This document shows, one piece after another, positions 23,863 through 34,900 of a stretch of DNA of 64,000 nucleotides. Origin of the DNA: Membranipora membranacea (lineage: Eukaryota > Bryozoa > Gymnolaemata > Cheilostomatida > Membraniporidae). The DNA is taken from assembly GCA_914767715.1 (NCBI GenBank), contig OU612069.1, positions 5,766,001 through 5,830,000 of the forward strand. The letters run 5' to 3'. Both the position numbers and the translations under genes were made by a program. The notes below the pieces were generated by a model, which saw nothing but the letters and a program-made list of their open reading frames with translations, was not told the origin of the DNA and did no database searches. The stretch's first letter is position 1, and each line of letters starts with the position of its first letter.

Positions 23863-25843
23863 ATGAGTAAGCTCCAAACAACAGGCCAACCTTTCAATAC
23901 AAATTTTTCTCAACCTCATTTTGACACTTTAAAAGTGATCAAAAATCGTTTTTCTTTTGCCCATTTGAATATTCGTGGAATCCCTTCAAAAATTGACGAA
24001 GTGAGACACTATTATCTACTATTATACAATTTTTCAATCTTCGATTTAAGCGAGACTTTTCTGGATGGAAACAAACCAGATTCTTTTTATCAGATTCCAT
24101 CATATGATATGATAAGAAGAGATAGGAAACCTCGACCTGGAGGTGGTATAATATGTTATATAAAGCAGGGTATTCAGTATGAACTAATCAATGATTTCAA
24201 TCACATAATTGACGAATTTATTACCATCAAAATTCGCCATAAAGCATCTCATGATTTCTTAATTTCGTTCATTTATCGTCCTCCGAACACGTTAATTCCT
24301 TGGAATGACTCTTTGAGACTCTACCTAGATTGTTGCTACCAATTTTCTCCAGATTCTCTTTCAAACAAATGGTGAATGAGCCAACACGTGTCAGCCAAAA
24401 TATATCTAGCCTGCTTGATCATATTTACACAAATAAGGACTGTAACTTACGACATACCTCAGTATTAAAAACAGCTGTGAGTGATCACTATCTCACATAT
24501 AGCATAAGAAAAATAGGTGTTGTCCCAAGTGTAAAAAAATTCAAAATAAGCTTCAATGACTTCTCTAGAATGACCCCAGAAAATTTACGCAGATCTTTTT
24601 CAGATGTTAATTGGGATATCATTCGATATCTCAGGTCATCTAGTGAGATAATAGAAAGTTTCAATCAGTTGTTTTTGGAGAAAATTACTCTAAATTTTAG
24701 GAGGAAAGTTCGACAGACAGAAGTTTTACCACCATGGCTTGATATTGAAGTCTCTAGACAAATGAAAATAAGTGATTCACTAAAACGCTCTCAAAACTTG
24801 GATGATTACAAAAAGCAGAGAAATTTAGTTACAAATCTTATAAACAAAAAAAAGAAGACATATTTTTCTGGTTTGGTTAAAAACTCAGCAAATAATAATA
24901 CAAAACCGATTTGGGACGCCCTCAACATCGGAAAGACAAAGAAAAAGTCTTCTAGTTCTTCTTCAACTCTTACCAGCAAAGACCTGAACAATCATTTCTC
25001 AACAATCACTGATATACTAGGTCATGGGTTTAGAAAGGAAAATCATTCGAAAAATACCCCTGAAATCAGAGATAATATACTACCTACAAACTCTCAGGAA
25101 AAATTCTTGTCTAACTTTAAAAGATTTACTCCTGCATCAATTTGCCTATATCTCAAATCTTTTTCTGATAATAAATCGACTGGTCCTGATGGTATCTCAG
25201 TTATGATGCTTAAAAAGACGCTCCCTTTTGTCGTTAATATATTGACCGACATCTTCAATCAGATTCTTATTGAGGGTGATTTCCCCAAATGTTGGAAGAC
25301 AGCTAGAGTAACCCCTGTTTTTAAGGGTGGAGATCCGAATGATCCATCGAATTACAGACCTATATTGATTCTGCCTATATTGTCAAAGACTTTTGAAAAA
25401 CATATAAATAAATGTTTAATGACTTTCCTGACTGACATAAAAGCTATTCACCCTCTTCAATCAGGATTCAGAAGTAATTACTCTTGCTCTGATGCTGTAC
25501 ATAAAGTGTTGTCAGATGTGCTCCACCAAAAGCAAAAAAATAGGTGTGTTATAGGAATGTTCTTGGACATCTGTAAGGCTTTCGATTGTGTAAACCATGA
25601 TATCTTGTTTAATAAACTCGCTTCCTATAAAATAATTGGTCCCTCATTGAAGTTGATAAAGTCATTTCTTGATGATCGGCAACAATATGTATTTTATAAT
25701 CAAATTGCTTCAGAAAAAAAAACCAATTAACATAGGTGTCCAACTGAGTTCAATTTTAGCTCCAACTTTATTTCTTGTGTTCATAAATGATATGTTAAAT
25801 TTACCCATGTCCTCAACTGCTTATGCGTAAGGCAGACGATACT
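23863..25843 (+). pseudogene. LINE ORF2 5' part: AP endonuclease and reverse transcriptase
   Basis: Endonuclease at 23863-24375: HLNIRGIPSKIDEV, the catalytic LSETFLD, RPGGGI, FIYRPPN. The GDFN segment is missing, probably deleted near 24330 where the frame also changes. It continues at 24330-25730 with LDHIYTN, VSDHY, then reverse transcriptase: SNYRPILILPILSKTFEKHI, LQSGFRSNYSCSDAV, FLDICKAFDCVNHDIL. An A-run near 25717 shifts the frame. The text continues through INIGVQLSSILAPTLFLVFINDML to GCA GAC GAT ACT (25832-25843), the A-D-D-T of the catalytic motif. Confidence 0.8.
25841..25843. other. Left target-site duplication (ACT)
   Basis: ACT immediately before the CACTG end. It is repeated at 53299-53301 and is the Thr codon of the LINE ADDT motif. 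Confidence 0.85.
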
Positions 25844-26104
25844 CACTGCGTTTCATGCCCCTGAATTGTCTGACAATTCTGTACAATTCTAGAATTGTCG
25901 AGATTTGACCCATTTACAATGAACCAACCAGCTTCCATTATTGTCTAATTAACCCTGCCTGCTAAATAAATTACATTCACTATTGTGTTGTTATAGAATG
26001 AGCCTTCACAGTGTATGACAATATAATATAATAGGCTTGATTTTACATGTAATGTGTTTCTATGTAGATGACTAGACAACTTAAATGTTCTAATAAAGAT
26101 AAAG
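25844..26104 (+). repeat. CACTA left terminal inverted repeat
   Basis: Reverse-complements 53035-53298 with few mismatches over the first 110 nt and again to TTCTAATAAAGATA. Contains four subterminal GAATTGTC/GACAATTC motifs at 25863-25870, 25872-25879, 25883-25889 (7-nt form) and 25892-25899. Confidence 0.9.
25863..25899. promoter_or_regulatory. Subterminal palindromic motif cluster (left)
   Basis: GAATTGTC-T-GACAATTC is followed by ACAATTCTAGAATTGT, two back-to-back palindromes 19 nt inside the terminus. In plant CACTA elements such clusters bind the TNPA protein. The same role here is inference. Confidence 0.55.
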
Positions 26105-27741
26105 ATAACCCATTTTTGTAAACCAACATCTCACCCTCCCAAAGAAAACTAAACACTTACCACTCAGCAAGAACCTCCCTCCATTATCATTGCACATGTC
26201 TGGATCATAGAGTACTATGATAACTCGATGGTCAGGATTGTCACCTGCCGCTATCAAAATTGTCACATTTGCTAAAAAAAAGAGGTTCATCCAACAATTA
26301 ATATAGGCATGGCATGGCATAAACAGGCATGGCTTGCTTACAATTATACCTGCCATAAGATTGTCATTATTGTGTGTTAATGATATAGTTTAATACAAAA
26401 GTATTGTCAACCATGTAATGGAAATCAAAATTTATTTGAACAGTTGATCACAGACAGTGTCAATCTGTGCTGTCCCAACCATGTAGTCTCGCTTTCTTGA
26501 TGATCAATTCAAATAAAGAAAAGGATCAGCTGGAACAGCGCGGATATGGATGGTATCATTGGCATTATTGTTGTTTGCATCAATTATTAATCTCGGGAGT
26601 GATAAGCTTAATCACTCGTTTTACTGCCACTCTTTGCAACGTTCCTTGAGAATTGTACTGTCTATAGTCAGCTTTTCTGTCAAAACAATGTAAAAAAAAT
26701 ATAATCATCGTCTTGAGATACATTAAGTCAAGTCAATTTTTAGGGGTGATATGCGAGTGTCTTTTTGGAGTTCTCCCATCTCTGGCAAACAAAATTAAGG
26801 AGCGTGCAACTCCCAGTCCTGTTATCAATGGTCCCTTCATTGGTTGGACCAGAGATTGATTTGTGATTAGCATCAACTATTTCACAATGGTAAGTTAGGC
26901 CACCTAAACGGCTTGATTGTTTTAGGGAGCAAAAGATGATTTATTTGTGATCAGCGTTGTATCACCATCAAGATATAACATTGTTATTGATAGGTATTGC
27001 AAATAAATAGCGACAGGTAAACCATTACATACTATCGAAACCCATACGATTAACACATTTTCACTCAGGTGATAGGCTTATTGTAGGACGGAAACTATGA
27101 CACATCATTGTATGGGTACATGAGGTTACACCCACCTGGAATTGAATCGTAAAAAAAAACCACCAACCTTCCGTTGACAATATTTGTCTGTATACTTGTC
27201 TACCGGCGATATTTTTATGACATTAGCTTGGACATCAGCGTGGACATCAGAGTGTCATGTTTCATTTTTAATTATCATGAATATATTTCATAAGCCTTTG
27301 AACCATAAAAGTTTTAGTATGTAAACTTTGCAACTTTGAACTAAAGAAGATATTTGAGTGCATTGGGAGACAATGTGTCGAGATGTATGGTTGAAATTTA
27401 GATTCTTCAATGCATCACGGTTATGTGTAATATTGAGCGCTCTGAGTCTACCCCTGAATTGTCCTACATGCCACTGGCCTGGCTGTGACAGTTGGTTGCA
27501 TCAGCAAGCTATATCATATATAAAAGAGGCTTACTCCACCATATGTTACGCTTTTATGGATCAATGACAATACTAGGATACAGGAAACCATCGCTCTTAG
27601 ATCTGTGTAATTAAGCATGCTAAAAGAATGATTGTTGCTATTTCTACTAATCCCATCTTAGAGGATAGCGATTGTCAGCTATACACTCTATAATAAAATA
27701 TTTTCACTCTAAGAAGTACTCTGTCAGACCGAATTAATAAT
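26105..27741. other. CACTA left arm, mostly non-coding
   Basis: Apart from the candidate exon at 26161-26271 I see no supported gene. Open frames at 26467-26649 and 27358-27567 have no recognisable content. Likely promoter-side or filler sequence of the element. Confidence 0.4.
26161..26271 (-). CDS. Candidate minus-strand exon in CACTA left arm
   Basis: A 111-nt open segment with an acceptor after a T-run (minus strand TTTTTTTAG, AG at 26272-26273) and a GTAAGT donor at 26155-26160. Phase 1 on both sides. Encodes NVTILIAAGDNPDHRVIIVLYDPDMCNDNGGRFLLSG. I do not recognise it. Phase 1-1 exons often code for extracellular modules. No partner exons could be placed with confidence, so this may be a captured fragment or chance. 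Confidence 0.35.
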
Positions 27742-27927
27742 CTGTGTTCTCTCTAAATGCGAACAAGAAAAAGGCTCCGATACTCCTACCATTACTAAAG
27801 AGCATCGCATCATTTGTTTTGGAATGTCTCACTGACCAAGAACCAGCGAACTTGCCAGAAGTTTGTATTATGCATCCAATTTCATGGTGGCGATAAAAAT
27901 TAATGCTAACAATAAGGTAAAAGAATG
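27742..27927 (-). CDS. Candidate terminal exon, minus strand, CACTA left arm
   Basis: An open segment after a possible acceptor (minus strand ACCTTATTGTTAG) encoding INFYRHHEIGCIIQTSGKFAGSWSVRHSKTN... to a stop after FRENTDY. No family recognised. It lies back to back with the plus-strand candidate at 27960. Confidence 0.3.
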
Positions 27928-27959
27928 ACAGAGAGTGGAGATAATCCACTTAACTTTAG

Positions 27960-28282
27960 TTTTTCAACAAAGCTTCAGTTCGGATGGGAGGCTTCATGGC
28001 ATAGGCACCTGGGAACTTGCGGGCCGAATTAAGTATAAACCACCACAAACTTTTATTGGATATGGGCAAACTACAGGCTGCATAGTTGGTACCCAGGAAG
28101 ATCAAGGATTGGCCGTTTATAAATCTCATAACTACAAACCAGAGCAGGACATGGAAATTAGCTTGTCAATTTTTATTATGTTGAAAGGAAAACGGATCAG
28201 AATGTGTAGGGCGGTTCGCAACCGCAAAACGACCAAATGTTTTGATGCCCCACAATCAGTGTTTGTATACAGAATTAAATAA
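27960..28282 (+). CDS. Candidate terminal exon, plus strand, CACTA left arm
   Basis: Open from a good acceptor (CCACTTAACTTTAG, AG at 27958-27959) to a stop at 28280-28282. Encodes about 107 residues: FQQSFSSDGRLHGIGTWELAG, GYGQTTGCIVGTQEDQGLAVY, then a basic, Cys-containing C-terminus. The even composition and the splice site suggest real coding sequence, but I recognise no family and cannot place an upstream exon. Possible cargo or an alternative exon of the element. Confidence 0.35.
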
Positions 28283-30628
28283 TTAGTGAAAGTCTCTATC
28301 GGCCAGGCCCCTGTCTTCATGAAAAGTTCCACCACACAATGGAACAACGTTACTTAGATATTGATAGGACAGTCATATCTTTCCCTCTGTTCAGTTTGCA
28401 CTTCTACTGCCATCACCTCCTACTAACCATCTACCTGAATTCAATCACCAATTTAACCAAGGGCACAATAAATTGTCGGTTATCCATTCCTCTGAAATCT
28501 TGTGGCATTTATGCTTGAAGCATATCCGCATTTCGAGTTAAAATATGTTTGAAAAAAAGATTTGGCATGTTTTTGTGGTGTGTATTGTTCTGGTCTAACA
28601 TGCTGTAAGCTTTCATCTTACATAACCAAAATACCCAGCTGGCCTGGCTTTATTTTAATTCCAAGGATTTACTTCATGTTCACAAGAATTAATCCATAGA
28701 GAGGACAATGCAGTCCCTTGAATGTTCTACTCAATTATGGTGCAAATCTATGTCACAATGAAGTCTGTGTGGGCATAATTGGTGCTTGCATCAATGACTT
28801 GATATTAAATTATTATAATTGAGCATGCTTATTCATTAAGAAATTATAGCAGGTATCACCATGATAAGGAAGTGCAGGTATTTTCTTTTGCCCAAAGTTG
28901 AAAGTTGTTCTATGTAATCCGTTTTAAATAAGCTAAAATATCTGCACTAGAACTTATTTCGATATTGGCATGGTAACATTATCAACCATAAAAATAGGCT
29001 ATCCGACAGATATATATATACAGAAGTACTGACTACTTACCATGACTTTTTTTATCCAGACGTATACCTATGGAAAAGCTGATAGGAGGTAATACAGTAG
29101 GCAATTTTCTTAGGTCTTTAAAAACTCATATAAATTTTTAAGATTCAGATCTTTATATTCAGATATCAAGAATTTCTGGACTTCAAGGTTTAGTGTTCTT
29201 GTTTGGTAATCGCTACTACAAATGGCAGTTTCAAAGCCGTCAACCATTCACCTCCAGTCAGGTTTTCCACAGGTTAGTTGTAAACCATGGAATTCACTAC
29301 CATTGACAAGTACTGAAAAGATGAAACAATCTCACCAGTGGTGTAACAGTACGTAGTTGACACAGGACACACCTAATATGGCTGGCAAGAACTATAGTGT
29401 CAAGAACCAGCCTGTCTAATTACGATTTAAGATGATGAGTTTGCGGTTGAGATTTTGGCTTATTTTATTGGGGAAACACAGAAGGATTTTCCACTGACTG
29501 GTAGACGACAACCTGTGAGTGAACTGCCTGGTGTGGGCTTAATGTGTGAACCTGTCTGAAAAAGATGCCACATATAGTGATCTCAAAAAATACTTTTTCA
29601 GGCCCAAATTTAATATTCATTATGACAACGTTGATGATACATGTATGGATAATAGGCATGTGCAACCAGAATTTTTTTGGTCATGGATTTACACAGTGAT
29701 TAAATAGGGCAGCGACAACATCGCCCACTCTCGAGTTGATAGTTCATAGTGGCCAAACTTTGGAAATCACAAACCTGAGAATTCAGTAAGGCTTGCTCAT
29801 ACGATTTATATCTTAATTATCATTGCTCATCCAAAGTTCCGGAAGTAGGTCTTATAAAAACTTTACTTCATTATTCATTACATACAGGGTTACTAGTGCC
29901 CTGCACCCAACTCTAAATGGTTGTGTCAACGAAGTGTTAGGACTATAATCCAACTTAAACACAATCTATAAATATGTACATTCTCAAACTCAGAACACCC
30001 ACCTTATAAGGTTATCCAATATAAGCACAGCAATATACAGGTCGGGGTACAGAGACACCCTGTCTCTCCTGGTCCAAAAGATAAATTGTCGACAGTGTAT
30101 TGAATGCGTGTAAAGGAATAACAAATCCCCACTTTATTAGATAATTATCAACTGCTACACAATGAAACATAGGTAATTAAGTAATTAGGAATAATTAGGG
30201 TAACCTCTCTGTTTATGACACTCAAGCTATCAGCTTAACATTCATTGTGGCAATCATGTTGTAACTATTTTCAACATTTAACCGCGGTTTCTGTTAGCAT
30301 AAACATCACTCACACAAGGACCAGCAAAGGGAGAGAGAAAAACAGCTACAACTGACATAGCAGGAAGAGATAGAGAGGTCTTTGGCTCAATTTTACACAG
30401 GTAAAGATATATTCCAAGTCTGCAATACATTTTTGCATATGTACTATTCAGTGAAGGAATATCCTTAAAAATTTTATGATATTAATTGAGCAATCATATA
30501 CCCGGAGACAGGCAGTTAAGGATAGATAACCAAGTCAACATGGAAAAATGGAACTCATGCTGTAACTAACTATCTGGCATTCTTTTTTTTAAACAGTGGC
30601 CTAATTCAATAACAGAGATATGTTCAGG

Positions 30629-30660
30629 CAATGAACTCCCTCTTCCGAGGGAGTTCATTG
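30629..30660. repeat. Perfect 14-bp inverted repeat (hairpin)
   Basis: CAATGAACTCCCTC, loop TTCC, GAGGGAGTTCATTG. Isolated, with no T-run after it and no gene end nearby. Confidence 0.8.
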
Positions 30661-31205
30661 GTTCAGGTGTTGATTTTGACAGGGATTCCACGTGATAGAT
30701 AAACACTCTAGTTCTCTTCTCATAAACTTTGCAGTGGTGAGAGACTGTATGTCACATGGTTATGTATAAGTATCTTGAAGCATGAATTTGTCAAGTTCCC
30801 GTTGGCTGTCAATACAGCCACTGATTTATAGTTTTCTGTACAAAATCATCAATGTTGTCCATCCAGTGTACCTATCCAGTCTAAATACTCCTACTGTTAA
30901 TTGTAATTTCCATGAAGTTGAATTTCAAGGTCATGCTAAAGTCAATGAGTGCAATACCATAAGACGTTGTGTTTACCTTTTATCTGAGTTGAAAATTGAA
31001 CCAGACATTCTACAAGTAAAATGCCTGCATTTATGAAGCAGCTGTTATTTGATAAGTCAAAGTTAAATTCAGTAAAATCCATATCATTATCTTGCGATGT
31101 CTACACCACATGAAAGAATTTTCATGATGTTATAAAACCTTCCCCTGAGATATCAACACATATATTTGCGGCTGGCGTAGATTAACAACTAACTCATCCC
31201 ATTCC

Positions 31206-31219
31206 CCCCCCCCCCCCCG
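31206..31219. repeat. Poly-C tract
   Basis: A run of about 14 C within AT-rich sequence of the CACTA element. Likely length-variable. Confidence 0.75.
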
Positions 31220-31909
31220 AGTATTTGGAAAACTCTTCATGTCCACGAGAGAGTTGGCAAAAGGTGCTAACTTTTTTTCCCAGTCATATTTTTCCTCTTA
31301 TCTTTTGAATTATGTGCCTCAATATTGAATATACATAGTTCTGTCTAGGTTTATTATTATATTTATCTTTGATAGAACATGTTCAGATGCTTTGACTTAT
31401 GCGATAATATCATTTACACTTAGTTTGCGACATCATTGTGCTTTATCAAAAACTATAACCGCAAACAATACTAAGCTCTTGTTGACGCTGCTTAGTGGCA
31501 TCCCCAAGCTTTGCTGTAATTGCCCATTGTCATTATAATTTTCCTATTTCCACTTTTCTTCTATTGTGGCATTTCTCTGTTTTCATCAGATATAGAAAAC
31601 TTGCGGAGGTACTGCAAATTTAGAAAAGAACAAAGCATTAGCAACCAAAAATGGCTAACCAGGAACACAATGAGGTTTGTTGAGACAAATTCCAAAACTA
31701 AAGAGTATCATCCACTTGTTAAAGAAATTTGACTACCTATACGAAATGGTTAAGATTGGAAAGGTTTAACTCATGTTAATTGAACCATGGGACCTAATTA
31801 GGTCCAATCATTGCACCCTGTTTGGCAGAAAACATGAAAGGTCTCTCATACCTTATACAGGTCATTAACAACAATTCACTTTTGTGATTTATAGTTGGAG
31901 CAGTCTGAA

Positions 31910-34900
31910 ATGGCTCGAAAGATTCTTCGACTCTCTTCGCAGCACAATATGTCGGAGCGCGCAACACAAGAAACAAGTCGCCTCTTTACCGAAGTCACTA
32001 AAACTCGTGTGCCTGTCTCATCTAGAAGCCTAAGGAACGCAGCTGGTGAGCTTTTGTCAATACTGTAGAAGCACACTTGCAGACAAACGGATTGCTTTAG
32101 GATAATGAAATTGCAACTGAGCATGAGTTGGGTTTTCTTGCATTTCTGATGAGTTAGAAGGGCCTTTTGAAGACAAGTTTTAGTAAAAAAAATAAATTGT
32201 ACCGTGATGTACTAAGTCAGATTAATTTACCTGCATATGCAATGACTGTCATAAACCCTTACTTTTTGTGTCTATCACATTGCGGCATGTTTGTTCCATC
32301 TGCACGAATCTTACTTTTTTTTACTCCTCCCCTGATATAGCTCGTTTTAGACAATTTATTGTGTTGGCTATACTTTGTTTATGACTTGATTGCTAATATT
32401 ATTTTTCCTGTTTGTAGACATATCTGATGGATTTATGACAATGCCAATTTGCACGATGTGCAAAAAGGTTTATCCTAACAACTTTCCAGAGATATGTAAG
32501 AATATCCGATATGACGGAAGTGTGTGTAACTCACCAAAGCCTACAAGAGTTGAACTGTTTGCCTACAAGCCAGTATCTCAAGCCCTGACAGACATCATAT
32601 CAAGGATACCAAATTTCAATGAACTGTGAGTATCTTATTTTCTAAACATCGGAGATACAGGTAAACTCTAGTTTAGTGACCTGTCTGAACAGTATGTATG
32701 TTGAGTTGATGGGCTCACTGGGCAAACATCCTGGACATAATGTATCTCAATGTATTGGACAAGAATGTACTAAGCATGCATTAGCTTCAGATTGGACAGA
32801 GGCGTTTCGGTTCATGGTAGCTTTACTGATATAGTCAAAGTTCGCCTTTGCCAGTATGATGTTAGGTCTGAATAATTTTGAACAGCTGTTGAGTTGCAAT
32901 GTGAAGATACTCGATCAGTACAAAAGAGCTTGATTTGGCAAATCTGGTTTTTTATTTGATTTTGAAAATTGTACAAAATTCAGCAGTTTGTTGTGATAAG
33001 TTGAATGTTGATTAATAGGAAGTCGAATACAACTACCTACTGTTGTGTTTAATTTACAAGAGGCAGCATAGGAACAGAGTTTTTATATAAATCGCTGTTT
33101 TTCAACTGCTTCTTTTTTAAACCATGAAGTTTTGGCAAATAAACAAACAAATCACAAGAACATTCTTGTCCGACAATCTGCTGTCATGATAACTAGTTCC
33201 TTTCTAATAAGCTGTAGCTGGTAGAATAAACCATGGAGTGGTTTAGAAATATTGTAGGCACTGCCTCTGCTTTCAGGATCACTGTTCTTTGGTGTAGGAT
33301 TGGTGGCACTCTGTATTAAATCAATCAGCTGTCGGCAAACTGTGGCCTTTGTGCCAGTGCGGCCTTTTTGGGGTCTTATGTCTGTCAAAAAGTTGAATTA
33401 ATTGTGCATTATTTTTTTCGAACCTGTCAATTGACTAAGAAAGGTAGCTTTGTATCAAAATGTTCTCATGGTACATGTGCTCCTGCATTTGGCTAAAATG
33501 TTTCACATCGCCTCGCATTTCATATTCATTTGCTAAAATTTCTCCCCTGCAACATCACCTCTCCCTCACCCACCCTGCTCTTTGCCATATGCATGAAACA
33601 CAGGGATACAGACATTTACAAAATCAAATCTCAGAAGCCATGAGGTAACATGTTATCACAAAACTTCAGAATATTAGATAAACCAGCATTTCTGTACAGC
33701 TGAATTTTTATTACGGATAAATCTGTTTAAGTTTGTACAAAATAGGAAGTGCCAATATTGTTACTCCTGCTCCAATTTTATGTCTGAAAATGATGATGCA
33801 ATCTTGAGTAAAATTTCTGTGCACAATTTGGCCTATTTTTAAAAAAAAAGGTTGGCCCCATGCTCCAAATTGAAGACAGGAAACAGCAAGCTAAAAAGCT
33901 TAAACACTGTTTAACAGGGAGGCCCTGACAAAATAGGTATAGCAACTCTGGCCTATATTCAAAACTAGGCATGCAGGTAAAATGTTGACTTGATTCAAGA
34001 TCACCATATTCATTTAGATGTTTCTTAAGATTCAAACTGGCAGTATCACCAACTCATAGAGTCTTTCTTATTTTCTTCTCTGGGGTATCTATAAGGATAG
34101 TGAAATATTAGCACGCCACACTACTGGTGTGATTTTAGAATGTCAGACTATAAAAAAACTACAGAAAGTCTCTTTCTTCACCTCACTCACCTCCCTGATA
34201 ACTTATTTAATTTTGCTGCAGTGCGCCTACAAAAATATTTTTAGGATTTCTATTGGAGAGCAAATATGGCTGAGGTAAATCAAAAGGCAGAGAATATCAA
34301 GCCTTGAGTTTACATATGAACTGTTGTTGGTGTTGCAGTCTTTACAGTTCAATGATATCAGACTAGTCAGAATTTGGCTTTACAAAAGAAATAAACTATA
34401 AGGCCCTACTCCATGTAAAACCAATTATAGTTTTTTTTATTCAAAACAATAGCTAAAACTTAAATTGTATTTCAGGTGTGATTTATGGAGAACTCGTGAC
34501 TCAGGATGTCATTACACAGATGTGTATGATGGAGAGAAGTGGACTGAGCAGATGGTATGGTTAAATGAGCCAGGACATACTAACCTCCAACTACAATTCA
34601 ACATCGATTGGTTTAACCCTTTTAATCGAGGTGTTTACAGTTTTGGTGCTATCTACATGTCGATTCTGAATTTGCCGAGACACCTGAGATATGAAGAAGA
34701 AAACATTCTCATAATTGGTAAGATTTACTTCTTGTAAGGTTTTCCAAGTAAACTCTCAATCCTGTAAACTCCTGTTACGCAAAGATGTGCAGGTGTGACA
34801 GGTAGAGGAAAAGGCAAACCTTTAGTAAGACTTAATCACATTGTAGGGATGATTTTTTTAAATTGAATATGCACCAAGTGTACATGATGACGGAATGCTT

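Larger units (their letters stand above)
22514..25843 (+). mobile_element. LINE, 5' portion (up to the RT catalytic codons)
   Basis: A nearly full-length but decayed non-LTR retrotransposon: ORF1 (22617-23839) and ORF2 with AP endonuclease and reverse transcriptase (23863 onward). It is interrupted at 25843 by the CACTA element and resumes at 53302. It inserted into R2. Frameshifts, a nonsense codon and deletions show it is inactive. Confidence 0.85.
28283..31894. other. CACTA left arm, non-coding with hairpin and poly-C
   Basis: No gene supported. Holds a perfect hairpin (30629-30660), a poly-C run near 31207, and the frames 29465-29665 (minus) and 30782-31036 (plus) without recognisable domains. 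A short minus-strand exon-like piece ends near 29465 beside an AATAAA, which is too little to call. Confidence 0.4.
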
